Positions 52,989 to 63,893 of a stretch of DNA of 64,000 nucleotides are shown here, in pieces; the stretch's first letter is position 1, and each line of letters starts with the position of its first letter. The position numbers and the translations under genes are program-made. The notes under the pieces were generated by a model. That model was not told where the DNA came from, ran no database searches, and saw nothing but the letters and a program-made list of their open reading frames with translations. The stretch spans positions 248,001-312,000 of the forward strand of contig NZ_JAVJSE010000041.1 of assembly GCF_040219615.1 (NCBI RefSeq). Direction: 5' to 3'. Origin of the DNA: Thalassobaculum_A sp040219615 (GTDB taxonomy: Bacteria > Pseudomonadota > Alphaproteobacteria > Thalassobaculales > Thalassobaculaceae).

Positions 52989-54383
52989 TCAGGCCGCCGC
53001 CAGCAGCGCCTCGGCGCGCTTTTCGGCGGCTTCGGCGGCCGCGCCCTGCCCTCCGGCCCGGAGCGCCTTCGCGTAGTTGCGCCAGCTCCAGGCGCTCTGC
53101 GGCTTGGCGGCGGTGCGCTCGGCCAGCAGGGCCCGCGCCAGCTGCGGGCGGGCCTGCACCGCGGCCGATACCAGCATCTCCTCGAACAGGTCGCGCTGGG
53201 CGTGGCTGCCGCCCATGCACCAGATGTCGTAGCGGATCGGCAGCAGGGCATCGACCGCGGCCCCGGGATCGCCGTTGGCCAGCGCGGTCATCGCCGCCGC
53301 GGTGCCGACGCCGACCCGGGCCGACACCCGGCCCTGGGTGGCCGCCGAGTTGGCGAAGCCCTCGAGCTGGGCCGCCAGCCGCGCCGCCGCCTCGGGCTCG
53401 CCGCCCTTCAGCAGCGCCATCAGGTAGTGCAGCGCCACGAAGATCAGGTCGTGGTCCTCGACATGGCGCAGCGACACCTCGGTCAGCCCCTTCCAGCGGT
53501 CCCCGACGTCGGCGCCGTACATCTCCAGCCGCCACAACATCGACGCGGCGTTGCACACGTCCAGATACATGTCGGCGGCGATGTCGGACGCCACGTAGTC
53601 GTCGTACAGCGCCAGCACCTCGGCGAACTCGTGGCGCTCCAGGTGGTAGAGCGCGCGGTGCCAGTACAGGTGGAAGCGGAAGTTGTTGGTGGTCGACCAG
53701 GCGGGCTCGTGGCGCTTCACCCAGGCGATGCCCTCGGCGTGCCGGCCCTGCATCTCCATCACATGGGCGACCGCGTGCACCGACCAGGCGTCGGCCGGGT
53801 TACGCTCGACCGCCATGCGGCCGTAGCGCTCGCCCCTGGCGTAGTCGCCGGATTCCTCCAGCGCGAAGCCGTACATGCCGTGCACGAAGCCGATGTCGGG
53901 ATCGGAATCCTGCCAGTCGGGCAGCACGCGCGCGACGCTGTCGCGCATCCGGCGGCCCTCGCCGGCGTAGAAGTGGTTGAAATGGGCGAGCCTGAGCGCG
54001 AAGGCGTCCCTCGGGTTGTCCAGCAGGATCCGCTCCCACAGATCGGTGGTGCGGTCCAGGTCGTCCGCGCACCAGGCCCGCAGCGCCTCCAGGTGCAGCT
54101 TCTCGCGCTCGGTGGCGGCGACGGCCGCGAACCTGGAGTCGGCGTCGCCGAGCGCCTTGCGGGCCCGGGCCGACATGGCGGCGCTGCCGAACAGCTTGAG
54201 GAAATAGCCCTTGGCGACATGCGCCAGCGGCATGTCGGGATCGTCGGCCTGCAGCGCCTTCAGGCGGTCGCCGATGTCGCGGCCGAAACCGAGATAGGCG
54301 CTGACCAGGTCGTCGAACCGGGCCGCCGATTCCGGCCGGTCGGTGGTGTAGACGAGGCCGTAGCGGCCCTCGACGCGCGCCAT
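52989..54383 (-). CDS. TPR-repeat protein (TTC38 family)
   Basis: A 464-residue soluble protein of stacked helix pairs, as in the TTC38/TPR family (RMAVERNPADAWSVHAVAHVMEMQGRHAEG, FHLYWHRALYHLERHEFAEVLALYDD). No signal or membrane segment is seen. Eukaryotic TTC38 and bacterial homologs have no firm function, though HAVAHVMEMQGR is highly conserved and includes two His residues that may bind a metal. It lies 34 bases from kdsA and could share its transcript. Confidence 0.85.
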   Translation of the reverse strand: MARVEGRYGLVYTTDRPESAARFDDLVSAYLGFGRDIGDRLKALQADDPDMPLAHVAKGYFLKLFGSAAMSARARKALGDADSRFAAVAATEREKLHLEALRAWCADDLDRTTDLWERILLDNPRDAFALRLAHFNHFYAGEGRRMRDSVARVLPDWQDSDPDIGFVHGMYGFALEESGDYARGERYGRMAVERNPADAWSVHAVAHVMEMQGRHAEGIAWVKRHEPAWSTTNNFRFHLYWHRALYHLERHEFAEVLALYDDYVASDIAADMYLDVCNAASMLWRLEMYGADVGDRWKGLTEVSLRHVEDHDLIFVALHYLMALLKGGEPEAAARLAAQLEGFANSAATQGRVSARVGVGTAAAMTALANGDPGAAVDALLPIRYDIWCMGGSHAQRDLFEEMLVSAAVQARPQLARALLAERTAAKPQSAWSWRNYAKALRAGGQGAAAEAAEKRAEALLAAA

Positions 54384-54417
54384 GCGGCACCTCCCGTGGA
54401 TCGAACCCGAAACCCGG

Positions 54418-55260
54418 TCAGACCGCGACCGGGTTGGCCTTGGCGATCCTATCGAAGGCGACGAAGGTGTCCAGGAGGGCCGGCAGGTCGGAAAGTCGCA
54501 CCATGTTGGGGCCGTCCGACGGCGCGCTGTCCGGGTCGGGATGGCATTCCATGAACACGGCGCCGACGCCGATCGAGAGCGCCGCCCGCGCCAGCACCGG
54601 GACGTATTCGCGCTGGCCGCCGGTGGAACCGCCCTTGCCGCCCGGCTGCTGGACCGAGTGGGTGGCGTCGAACACCACCGGCCAGCCGGTCCTGGCCATC
54701 TCCGGCAGCGCGCGCATGTCGGAGACCAGGGTGTTGTAGCCGAAGCTGGTGCCGCGTTCGGTCAGCATGATCCGGTCGTTGCCGGTCGAGGCGACCTTGG
54801 CGGCGACGTTCTTCATGTCCCAGGGCGCCAGGAACTGGCCTTTCTTGACGTTCACGGCGCACCGCGTCTCGCCGGCCGCCAGCAGCAGGTCGGTCTGCCG
54901 GCACAGGAAGGCCGGAATCTGCAGGACGTCGACATACTCCGCCGCCACCGCGCAATGCGGCGGCTCGTGCACGTCGGTCAGCACCGGGCAGTCGAAGCGC
55001 TGCCGCACCTCGGCCAGGATCTCCAGCCCGGCCTGCATGCCGATGCCGCGCCCGGCCGCCACGCTGGTGCGGTTCGCCTTGTCGTAGGACGACTTGTAGA
55101 TCAGCGGCACCCCGGCCCGGCTGCAGATCCCGGTCAGGGCGTCGGCGACCTCGATCGCGTGGTCGCGGCTCTCGATGGCGCAAGGCCCGGCGATCAGCAC
55201 GAACGGCCGGTCGTTGGCGATCTCGATGCGGCCGACCTTGACGGTGCGGGGCTCGGTCAT
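54418..55260 (-). CDS. kdsA: 3-deoxy-8-phosphooctulonate synthase
   Basis: A 280-residue TIM-barrel aldolase that joins PEP and arabinose 5-phosphate in Kdo/lipopolysaccharide synthesis. Diagnostic motifs: LIAGPCAIESRDHAIE, RTSVAAGRGIGMQAG, LTDVHEPPHCA and DATHSVQQPGGKGGSTGG. Length is normal. It is directly behind pyrG (four bases), forming the conserved pyrG-kdsA-eno neighbourhood. Confidence 0.97.
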   Translation of the reverse strand: MTEPRTVKVGRIEIANDRPFVLIAGPCAIESRDHAIEVADALTGICSRAGVPLIYKSSYDKANRTSVAAGRGIGMQAGLEILAEVRQRFDCPVLTDVHEPPHCAVAAEYVDVLQIPAFLCRQTDLLLAAGETRCAVNVKKGQFLAPWDMKNVAAKVASTGNDRIMLTERGTSFGYNTLVSDMRALPEMARTGWPVVFDATHSVQQPGGKGGSTGGQREYVPVLARAALSIGVGAVFMECHPDPDSAPSDGPNMVRLSDLPALLDTFVAFDRIAKANPVAV

Positions 55261-55264
55261 GGGA

Positions 55265-56899
<1,635 letters not shown>

Positions 56900-57011
56900 G
56901 GACCCCCCTTATACCTGAACGAGCGCTGTCGAGGCACGCTTTGTCATATTGCTTTCCGTTCCGGCGAGCGATTGCCCGTCGGATTCGGTTATGTTGTTGA
57001 AAACAAACGAG

Positions 57012-57323
57012 TTACTGCGAGACCGGCGCGGCCGGCTCGGTCTTTGCTGGAGCGGTCTCTGCAGGCGCGGGCCGGTCGACGATCGACTTCGTGCCGGTAT
57101 TTCCGGCGAGAATCGCCAGCAGGATGCTGGTCACGAAGAAGCACCCGGCCAGAATCGCGGTCGTGCGGGTCAACAGGTTGGCGGCCCCACGCGCCGACAT
57201 GAACGAGCCCATGCCGCCACCGCCGCCGATCCCGAGTCCGCCGCCTTCGCTGCGCTGCAGGAGGATGACGATGACCAGGGCCGCCGCGATCATCAGGTGA
57301 ATGGTAAGAACGATCGCCGTCAT
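57012..57323 (-). CDS. secG: Protein-export membrane protein SecG
   Basis: A 103-residue membrane protein with two hydrophobic segments (VLTIHLMIAAALVIVILLQ; ILAGCFFVTSILLAILAG) flanking the glycine-rich SEGGGLGIGGGGGMGSFM and ANLLTRTTAIL. It is the non-essential SecYEG subunit. The C-terminal proline/alanine tail is common. It follows tpiA by 100 bases on the same strand. Confidence 0.95.
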   Translation of the reverse strand: MTAIVLTIHLMIAAALVIVILLQRSEGGGLGIGGGGGMGSFMSARGAANLLTRTTAILAGCFFVTSILLAILAGNTGTKSIVDRPAPAETAPAKTEPAAPVSQ

Positions 57324-57423
57324 ATCGATCCTTGTGGTGCTCGCGTCCGGTTTGGGACGGCGCGGGTTTTAACGCCAACGGGGCGTCTTGGCCAGAGCGG
57401 AGGTCGCATGCCGGGCCACGGCT

Positions 57424-58167
57424 TCAGACCGACCGGGCAATCGCCAGGAAATCCGCGGCCTTCAGGCTGGCGCCACCGACCAGCGCTCCGTCGACATTGG
57501 CGACCGCCAGAAGCTCGACCGCATTCGACGGCTTCACCGAGCCGCCATACAGGATGCGGACGCCGGGGGCATCGGCCGTCCTGGCCGAGAGCGTCTTCCT
57601 GATATGGGCATGCACGGCCGCCACGTCATCCACCGTCGGGGTGCGCCCGGTACCGATCGCCCAGACCGGCTCGTAGGCCACCACCAGGGTGGCGCCGTCG
57701 AGGCCGTCCGGTATCGAGCCCGCGATCTGCCGGCCGACCACGTCCAGGGTGGTGCCGGCGTCCCGCTGCGACTCGGTCTCGCCGACGCACACGATCGGCA
57801 CCAGCCCCGCCGCGCGGGCGGCGGCGGCCTTGGCGCGGACCTGCTCGTCGGTCTCGCCGTGATCGGCCCGCCGTTCGGAATGGCCGACGATGACGTAGGT
57901 ACAGCCGACGTCCTGCAGCATCGCCGCTGAGACGTCCCCGGTATGGGCGCCGCTGGCGGCGGCGTGGCAGTCCTGGGCGCCCAGCGCCACCAGGCTGCCG
58001 CCCAGCACCTCGGCCACCGGGACCAGATACGGGGCCGGCGGGCAGACCGCCATCTCGAAGGCGGCCGCCGCGCCGACCGCCCCGGCGAGCTCCTGCGCCA
58101 GATGGGTCGCGGCCTCGCGATTCAGGTTCATCTTCCAGTTGCCGGCGATCAGCGGTCGCGAGGTCAT
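57424..58167 (-). CDS. tpiA: Triosephosphate isomerase
   Basis: A 247-residue TIM-barrel enzyme of glycolysis. Key residues are in GNWKMN (Lys), VIVGHSERR (catalytic His), VAYEPVWAIGTG (catalytic Glu) and LYGGSVKPSNAVEL. ATG 58167 is the start of the conserved protein; the longer frame reaches into the ppiD promoter. It is divergent from ppiD with 202 bases between starts. It leads the tpiA-secG-pyrG-kdsA run. Confidence 0.97.
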   Translation of the reverse strand: MTSRPLIAGNWKMNLNREAATHLAQELAGAVGAAAAFEMAVCPPAPYLVPVAEVLGGSLVALGAQDCHAAASGAHTGDVSAAMLQDVGCTYVIVGHSERRADHGETDEQVRAKAAAARAAGLVPIVCVGETESQRDAGTTLDVVGRQIAGSIPDGLDGATLVVAYEPVWAIGTGRTPTVDDVAAVHAHIRKTLSARTADAPGVRILYGGSVKPSNAVELLAVANVDGALVGGASLKAADFLAIARSV

Positions 58168-58369
58168 GGGGTTTCTCCTTGCAGGCGGCCGGACGCGTCT
58201 AGCACGGTCCCGCCCCGTCGCCAACACGCCCGGCCCGAGAGCCGCGGAATCCTTTGGCTGGCGAGGGATTCGGCGGTTGCTCGCCCGGGACCCTCTCCCT
58301 ATGATGCCGCGCCCCGACGCCGGGTTGCGGCGGCGACCGAAATTCATTGGCACAAGGCCGGACTGCGCG

Positions 58370-60250
58370 ATGCTCCAATTCATTCGCTCCAAGGTCACCT
58401 CGATCTTCGTCAAGATCCTGTTCGTGCTGCTGATCGTCAGCTTCGCGATCTGGGGCATCGGCGACGTGTTCTTCGGAAGCCCGGCCGGCAAGGTCGCGGT
58501 CGAGATCGGCGACGACGTCCGCTACACGACTCAGGAGGTGGCGGAACAGTTCGAGCAGTCCCGCCGCCGGCTAGGGGTGCCGCTGACGGCCGAACAGGCC
58601 ATGCAGCTGGGCCTGCTCGACCAGGTGATCCAGGACATGGTGACCGAGGGGCTGATGCTCGCGGCCGTCAAGTCGCTCGACCTGTCGGTCGGCACCGACC
58701 GGGTCGTGCAGTTCGTACGGTCGCGCTTCGTCGACCAGGCCGGGAATTTCGACCGGGCCCGCTACCAGACCGTGCTCGCCAACAACGGCTGGAGCGAGGA
58801 GGAGTTCGTCAGCCGGCTGCGCCAGGACTTCACGCGGCGGCAGCTGATCGACGCGTTGATCGCCGTCGACGCGGCACCGCAGCCGATCGTGGAGCGGCTG
58901 TTCGCCTACCGCGAGGAGAAGCGGGTGGCGCAGGTGGTTTCCATTCCGGCCTCGGTGATCCCGGAGCCGGCCGCGCCGGAGGCCGCCGCGCTGGAGAGCT
59001 TCTACGACGCCAACAAGAGCCGCTACGAGGAGCCGGAGTACCGGACCGTCTCCTGGGCCCAGGTCTCGCCGACCGCGGTCGCCAAGGGCATCGACATCCC
59101 GGAGAGCGAGCTGCGTGCCGCCTATGACGAGCGTGCGGGCCAGCTCAGCAACCCCGAGCGGCGCGAGGTCCGGCAGATCCTGTTCGAGACCCAGGACGCC
59201 GCGGCGTCGGCCCGGGCCCGGATCGAGGGGGGCGAGGATTTCGCCGCCGTCGCCAAGGACAGCACCGGGGTCGACGAGGCTTCGCTGGACCTCGGCATGC
59301 TGACCCGCGACGGCCTGCCCGACGGCACCGCCGACGCGGTGTTCCGGCTTGTGCAGGGCGAGGTCAGCCAACCGGTCGAGAGCCCGTTCGGCTGGCACCT
59401 GTTCCGGGTCGAGCGGATCCAGCCGGGAACCACGACGAGCTTCGAGGAAGCCAGGGATCGGATCCGCGACGAGCTGGCGCATGACCGCGCCCTCGACCAG
59501 GTCTATGAGACCGCCAACAGGCTCGAGGACGCGCTGGCCGGCGGGGCAACCCTGGAGGAGGCCGCGAAGTCGCTGGAGTTGCCGGTCAGCAAGGTCGACG
59601 GCCTGGCGCGTTCCGGCGCCCGCAAGGGCGGCGGGACGGCGGAAGGTCTGCCGGGCGGCCAGTTCACCCAGCTCGCGTTCGAGACCGCCCAGGGCCAGCA
59701 GAGCAGCCTCGGCGAGGGCGAGAACGGCGGCTTCTTCGTGCTCCGGGTCGACGCGGTCGAGGCACCGCGCACGCCCGGCCTCGACGAGATCCGCGACCGC
59801 GTGCTCGCCGACTGGAAGGCGGAGCGCCGCCTCGAGCTCGCCGAGGAGAAGGCCGACGCCCTGGCCGAGAAGGTGCGCGGCGGCGGCGACCTGAAGGATC
59901 TGGCGGCGGCCGAGCAGTTGCCGACCGCCGAGCTGCCGGCGATGACCCGGGCCGGCCGCGGTCTGCCGGAGGGCTATCCCGGAACCTTGCCGGCGACCCT
60001 GTTCGGGCTTGCGGCCGACGGCGACGTGGCCGTGACCGCGGACGACAGCCAGGCGGTCGTCGTCCGGCGGCAGCAGGTGCTGCCGGCCGATCAGACCGCC
60101 AAGACGGAGGTCCGTGAGGCCATCGCCAACCAGATCGCCCAGGGGGTGGAGTCGGACGTGATCGAGCTGTTGCTGGCCGATCTGCGCAGCCGCCTGGGCG
60201 TCACGGTCGACAAGGCGAGCGTCCAGCGCCTCTACGAGACGGTGCAATGA
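58370..60250 (+). CDS. ppiD: Peptidyl-prolyl isomerase PpiD (parvulin-type periplasmic chaperone)
   Basis: A 626-residue protein with an N-terminal membrane anchor (residues 14-30, IFVKILFVLLIVSFAIWG), a SurA-N-like helical region, and a parvulin domain (NPERREVRQILFETQDAAASARARI ... LGMLTRDGLPDGTADAVFRL, GWHLFRVERI). It assists folding of outer-membrane proteins. The start is the last ATG before the anchor. The stop overlaps trpE by four bases, an unusual pairing that recurs in this class. Confidence 0.9.
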   Translation: MLQFIRSKVTSIFVKILFVLLIVSFAIWGIGDVFFGSPAGKVAVEIGDDVRYTTQEVAEQFEQSRRRLGVPLTAEQAMQLGLLDQVIQDMVTEGLMLAAVKSLDLSVGTDRVVQFVRSRFVDQAGNFDRARYQTVLANNGWSEEEFVSRLRQDFTRRQLIDALIAVDAAPQPIVERLFAYREEKRVAQVVSIPASVIPEPAAPEAAALESFYDANKSRYEEPEYRTVSWAQVSPTAVAKGIDIPESELRAAYDERAGQLSNPERREVRQILFETQDAAASARARIEGGEDFAAVAKDSTGVDEASLDLGMLTRDGLPDGTADAVFRLVQGEVSQPVESPFGWHLFRVERIQPGTTTSFEEARDRIRDELAHDRALDQVYETANRLEDALAGGATLEEAAKSLELPVSKVDGLARSGARKGGGTAEGLPGGQFTQLAFETAQGQQSSLGEGENGGFFVLRVDAVEAPRTPGLDEIRDRVLADWKAERRLELAEEKADALAEKVRGGGDLKDLAAAEQLPTAELPAMTRAGRGLPEGYPGTLPATLFGLAADGDVAVTADDSQAVVVRRQQVLPADQTAKTEVREAIANQIAQGVESDVIELLLADLRSRLGVTVDKASVQRLYETVQ

Positions 60251-61764
60251 GGACGCTTCCCGACTACGGCCGCTTCGTCGAGCTCTACGAGGCCGGTCAG
60301 CCCCAGGTGGTGTGGACCACCCTGGTGGCCGACCTGGAGACGCCGGTGTCGGCGATGCTGAAGCTGGCCGACGGTCGGGCCAACGCCTTTCTGCTGGAAT
60401 CGGTCGAGGGCGGGTCGGTTCGCGGCCGCTACTCGGTGATCGGCATGCGGCCCGACCTGATCTGGCGGTTCTACAAGCAGAAGGCGGAGATCAACCGCGA
60501 CGCGCGCATCGATCCCGGCCGCTTCGAGCCGGTGGCGGAGGATCCGCTGGCGTCGCTGCGCGCCCTCATCGAGGAAAGCCGGATCGAGCTTCCGGAGGGC
60601 CTGCCGCCGATGGCGGCCGGGCTGTTCGGCTACATGGGTTACGACGCGATCCGGCTGTTCGAGCGGATCCCCGACGAGAACCCGGATACCCTGGACATCT
60701 GGGACGGCATGTTCCTGCGGCCGACCGTGGTCTGCATCTTCGACCGGCTGGAGGACGTGGTCACCCTGGTGACGCCGGTGCGGCCCCGGCCGGGCGTATC
60801 GGCGGCCGCCGCCTGGGGTGACGCGCGGGTGCGGCTGGCCGATCTGGTCGCCGACTTCGAGCGTTCCCTGCCCTACCGGCGCGAGGGCGGCGCCGCCGTC
60901 GACCCGCTGCTGGAGCCGGTGTCGAACACCGGGCGCGAGGCCTATCACCGGATGGTCCGCAAGGCGGTCGAGTACATCCACGCCGGCGACGCCTTCCAGA
61001 TCGTGCCGTCGCACCGCCTGGCAGTGCCGTTCCGGCTGCCGCCGTTCGCGCTGTACCGCTCGCTGCGGCGCCTGAACCCCTCGCCGTTCCTGTTCTTCTT
61101 CGATTTCGGCGGCTATTCGATCGTCGGCTCCAGCCCGGAGATCCTGGTGCGGGTGCGCGACGGCGTGGTGACGATCCGGCCGCTGGCAGGCACCCGCAAG
61201 CGCGGCGCCTCGCCCGAGGAGGACCGGGCGCTGGCGGCCGAACTGCTGGCCGACCCCAAGGAGCGGGCCGAGCACCTGATGCTGCTCGACCTCGGCCGCA
61301 ACGACACCGGCCGGGTCAGCGAGATCGGGACGGTCTCGGTGAAGGAGCAGTTCGTGGTCGAGCGCTACAGCCACGTCATGCATATCGCCAGCCATGTCGA
61401 AGGCCGGCTCGCCGAGGGCTTCGACGCGGTCGATGCACTGTTCGCCGGGTTCCCGGCCGGAACGGTGTCCGGCGCGCCGAAGGTCCGGGCCATGGAGATC
61501 ATCGACGAACTCGAGGTTTCGCGCCGCGGCGTCTATGCCGGCGCGGTCGGGTATTTCGGGGCCGACGGCAGCATGGACACCTGCATCGCGCTGCGCACCG
61601 CCCTGGTGAAGGACGAGACCATGTACGTCCAGGCCGGCGGCGGCGTGGTCGCCGACAGCGATCCCGAGGCGGAGTGGCAGGAGACCCTCAACAAGTCGCG
61701 GGCCCTGGTGCGCGCCGCCGAGGAGGCGATCCGATTCGCGTCCTCCGCCGGCAACGCCCAGTAG
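60247..61764 (+). CDS. trpE: Anthranilate synthase component I
   Basis: A 505-residue chorismate-using enzyme of tryptophan synthesis. The feedback-site motif LLES lies near residue 48, and the catalytic domain shows RLNPSPFLFFFDFGGYSIVGSSPEILV, IRPLAGTRKRG and PAGTVSGAPKVRAMEIIDELE. The glutaminase partner TrpG is not in the window. It is coupled to ppiD by a four-base overlap. Trp-leader attenuation would have to occur within the ppiD transcript; no leader is seen. Confidence 0.96.
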   Translation: MRTLPDYGRFVELYEAGQPQVVWTTLVADLETPVSAMLKLADGRANAFLLESVEGGSVRGRYSVIGMRPDLIWRFYKQKAEINRDARIDPGRFEPVAEDPLASLRALIEESRIELPEGLPPMAAGLFGYMGYDAIRLFERIPDENPDTLDIWDGMFLRPTVVCIFDRLEDVVTLVTPVRPRPGVSAAAAWGDARVRLADLVADFERSLPYRREGGAAVDPLLEPVSNTGREAYHRMVRKAVEYIHAGDAFQIVPSHRLAVPFRLPPFALYRSLRRLNPSPFLFFFDFGGYSIVGSSPEILVRVRDGVVTIRPLAGTRKRGASPEEDRALAAELLADPKERAEHLMLLDLGRNDTGRVSEIGTVSVKEQFVVERYSHVMHIASHVEGRLAEGFDAVDALFAGFPAGTVSGAPKVRAMEIIDELEVSRRGVYAGAVGYFGADGSMDTCIALRTALVKDETMYVQAGGGVVADSDPEAEWQETLNKSRALVRAAEEAIRFASSAGNAQ

Positions 61765-61774
61765 CGCCCCGGCC

Positions 61775-62185
61775 TCAGTAGAGGCGGTTCGAGACCTCGA
61801 TCAGGTTGCCGTCGGGATCGCGGGCATAGACCGAATTGATCGGTCCCCTGGCACCGGTCCGCGGCTCGGGACCCTCTTCGATGGCGATCTCCAGGGCGTC
61901 GGCCCGCGCCACCACGTCGGCGATCGGCACCGACGTCAGGAAGCAGAGATCGCCGGATCCGGGGACCGGATGCGCCGCCTTGATCGCCGGCGGGTCGAAG
62001 TCCTCGCCGGCGATGTGCAGGTTGATCTTCTGCTGCCCGAACGACAGCGCCTTGCGGCCGGCGCCGAATGTGACGACCTGCATGCCGAGCCAGTCTCGGT
62101 AGAACGCGATCGTGGCGTCGATGTCGCGGACCGCCAGGACCAGGTGGTCGAGGGAGTCGATGACGACGGGCCGGCTCTCGGCCAT
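61775..62185 (-). CDS. VOC/glyoxalase-family protein
   Basis: A 136-residue single vicinal-oxygen-chelate protein. The halves IDSLDHLVLAVRDIDATIAFYRDWLGM (with metal His) and INSVYARDPDGNLIEVSNR (with Glu) are complete. Homologs include virulence-protein-type glyoxalases and metallothiol transferases; the substrate is unknown. ATG 62185 is the start, 11 bases after the MFS gene stop, and the longer frame belongs to that gene. It converges on trpE. Confidence 0.88.
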   Translation of the reverse strand: MAESRPVVIDSLDHLVLAVRDIDATIAFYRDWLGMQVVTFGAGRKALSFGQQKINLHIAGEDFDPPAIKAAHPVPGSGDLCFLTSVPIADVVARADALEIAIEEGPEPRTGARGPINSVYARDPDGNLIEVSNRLY

Positions 62186-62196
62186 GCGTGTTCCCC

Positions 62197-63399
62197 CTAC
62201 TCGGCCGGCTGCGCCGCCGGCGTACGCCGCACCGCCGGCAGCAGCAGCGCGGCGGCGGTGCCGAGCCCGGCCGCGACCGCGAGCGTCGCCAGCAGCGGCC
62301 CGAACTCCTGGAACGCCCGGTACATCTCGCCGACCAGCGGCACGCTGACCGCGGCCACCCCCAGGGAAACCAGGAACTTCACGCCGAACGCCGTGCCGCG
62401 CCAAGCCGGCGGGGTGTAGCGGGCGAACAGGCTGTTCTCGGCCGGCACCGCCGTGGTGTTGACCAGCACCATCAGCGCGGCCACCGGGACCAGCACCGGG
62501 CCGGCCAGCGAGATCGCCAGCGCCAGCACCGGGATCTGCAGCAGCCAGCACACGAAATACACCCGGCGCAGATCGTAGCGGTCGGCCAGCCAGCCGCCGA
62601 ACACCTGGGCGCTGGCCGAGACCAGATACACCGCCGACACCAGCGCGCCGACCCCGGCCGCGGTGTCCACGATGCCCCCGAGCCGCTGCTCGAACAGTTT
62701 CGGCATGGCGAAGGACGTCGTCTGGTAGATCAGCCCCGAGCAGGCGATCGTGACCAGCAGCACCAGGCCGCCGCGCATCATGTCGCCGCGCGACGACTCC
62801 GCCGGCGCCGACCGGCCCGCTTCGCGCGCATCGCTTACCCGGCCGGTCAGGATCAGCGCGGTCAGCAGCACGCCGAAGCCGACGCACAGCGCGCCGGGCA
62901 CGAAGAACGCCCACTGCCAGCCATAGGCGGTCGCCAGCGTCCCCGCCACCACCGCCCCGCCGGCGGTCCCGGCGGACCCGAAGATGCCGTTGATGCCGAG
63001 CGCCTTGCCCCGGTTGACCGGGTTGCGCGCCACCCAGGCGATGCCGACCGGATGGTAGATCGCGGCGAACAGGCCGATCGCCGCCAGCCCGAGGGCCAGC
63101 TCGAACGGGCCGTCGGCGAAGCCGGTGGCGATCGCCGCAGCGCCGGTGCCGATGAAGAACACCGCCATCATGCCGGGCACGCTCCAGCGATCGCCGAGCC
63201 AGCCGGCCGGTACCGCACCGACCCCGAACAGCACCTGGCCGACCAGCATCAGGGCGATCAGTTCCTCGAAGGGCAGTTTCCAGGCGGCCTCGAGGGACAG
63301 CACCACGGTCGGGTACAGCAGCATCAGGAGGTGCGCGAAAGTGTGGCCGGCGCAGGAGAAGCCGAGCGCGAGCCGCGCCGAGGTCGTTGACGGTGACAT
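62197..63399 (-). CDS. MFS transporter (fosmidomycin-resistance-like)
   Basis: A 400-residue membrane protein with 12 hydrophobic segments. The N-terminal half has the MFS loop GWLGDRWSVPGMM, and IYHPVGIAWVARNPVNRGKALGINGIFGSAG is the Fsr-like signature with a His in helix IV. The second loop GGWLADRYDLRRVYF is the matching repeat. Substrate unknown; Fsr relatives export fosmidomycin-like phosphonates. Start ATG 63399 has GGAGGCC ahead. The upstream frame is not conserved. Confidence 0.85.
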   Translation of the reverse strand: MSPSTTSARLALGFSCAGHTFAHLLMLLYPTVVLSLEAAWKLPFEELIALMLVGQVLFGVGAVPAGWLGDRWSVPGMMAVFFIGTGAAAIATGFADGPFELALGLAAIGLFAAIYHPVGIAWVARNPVNRGKALGINGIFGSAGTAGGAVVAGTLATAYGWQWAFFVPGALCVGFGVLLTALILTGRVSDAREAGRSAPAESSRGDMMRGGLVLLVTIACSGLIYQTTSFAMPKLFEQRLGGIVDTAAGVGALVSAVYLVSASAQVFGGWLADRYDLRRVYFVCWLLQIPVLALAISLAGPVLVPVAALMVLVNTTAVPAENSLFARYTPPAWRGTAFGVKFLVSLGVAAVSVPLVGEMYRAFQEFGPLLATLAVAAGLGTAAALLLPAVRRTPAAQPAE

Positions 63400-63527
63400 G
63401 GATGGCCTCCGGTGGGGCGAAACTATCCCACGCTGAACGGCGGTGCGGCAAGCCGTGGCCGACCGGCTGCGGCCGCGCGGTGGACGACCCGGCGGGGCTT
63501 GCCTACAGTGCCGGCGGGAGGACGGGA

Positions 63528-63806
63528 ATGGCGACGCAAGCACGACGACGCAAGCGCGACGATTCGGCCGATGCTGCGGTGCCGCGGGCGACCGTCGCGC
63601 AGAAGGACTGGCTGCGCCGGGGTCTCGACCAGCCCGGCGGCAAGCTGCCGCTGTTCGACCGCGACGGCCAGCGCATGCATCCCGGGACGGTCCGCGCCTG
63701 CATGCAGCGCGGCTGGGCCGAGCCGTGGTTCGACAATCCCCTCAAGCCCGACTGGCTGGTCTGCAAACTCACCGATGCCGGCCGTCGGATCGTTTCGCAG
63801 GGCTGA
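63528..63806 (+). CDS. Small hypothetical protein (92 aa)
   Basis: A 92-residue basic protein with RRRKRDDS near the start and AQKDWLRRGLDQPGGKLPLFDRDGQRM, then DWLVCKLTDAGRRIV at the end, a winged-helix-like ending. Family not recognised. ATG 63528 has GGGAGG nine bases upstream, and the gene is divergent from the MFS gene with 128 bases between starts. Possible small DNA-binding protein, but this is not established. Confidence 0.6.
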   Translation: MATQARRRKRDDSADAAVPRATVAQKDWLRRGLDQPGGKLPLFDRDGQRMHPGTVRACMQRGWAEPWFDNPLKPDWLVCKLTDAGRRIVSQG

Positions 63807-63893
63807 GCGGCAAATCTGCCGGGTCCGCCGCGCTCGCTGGACAGGTCGGGCTCCGACTGTCCATGATCATGCTGTGATGCAAGGTGGTGGGTA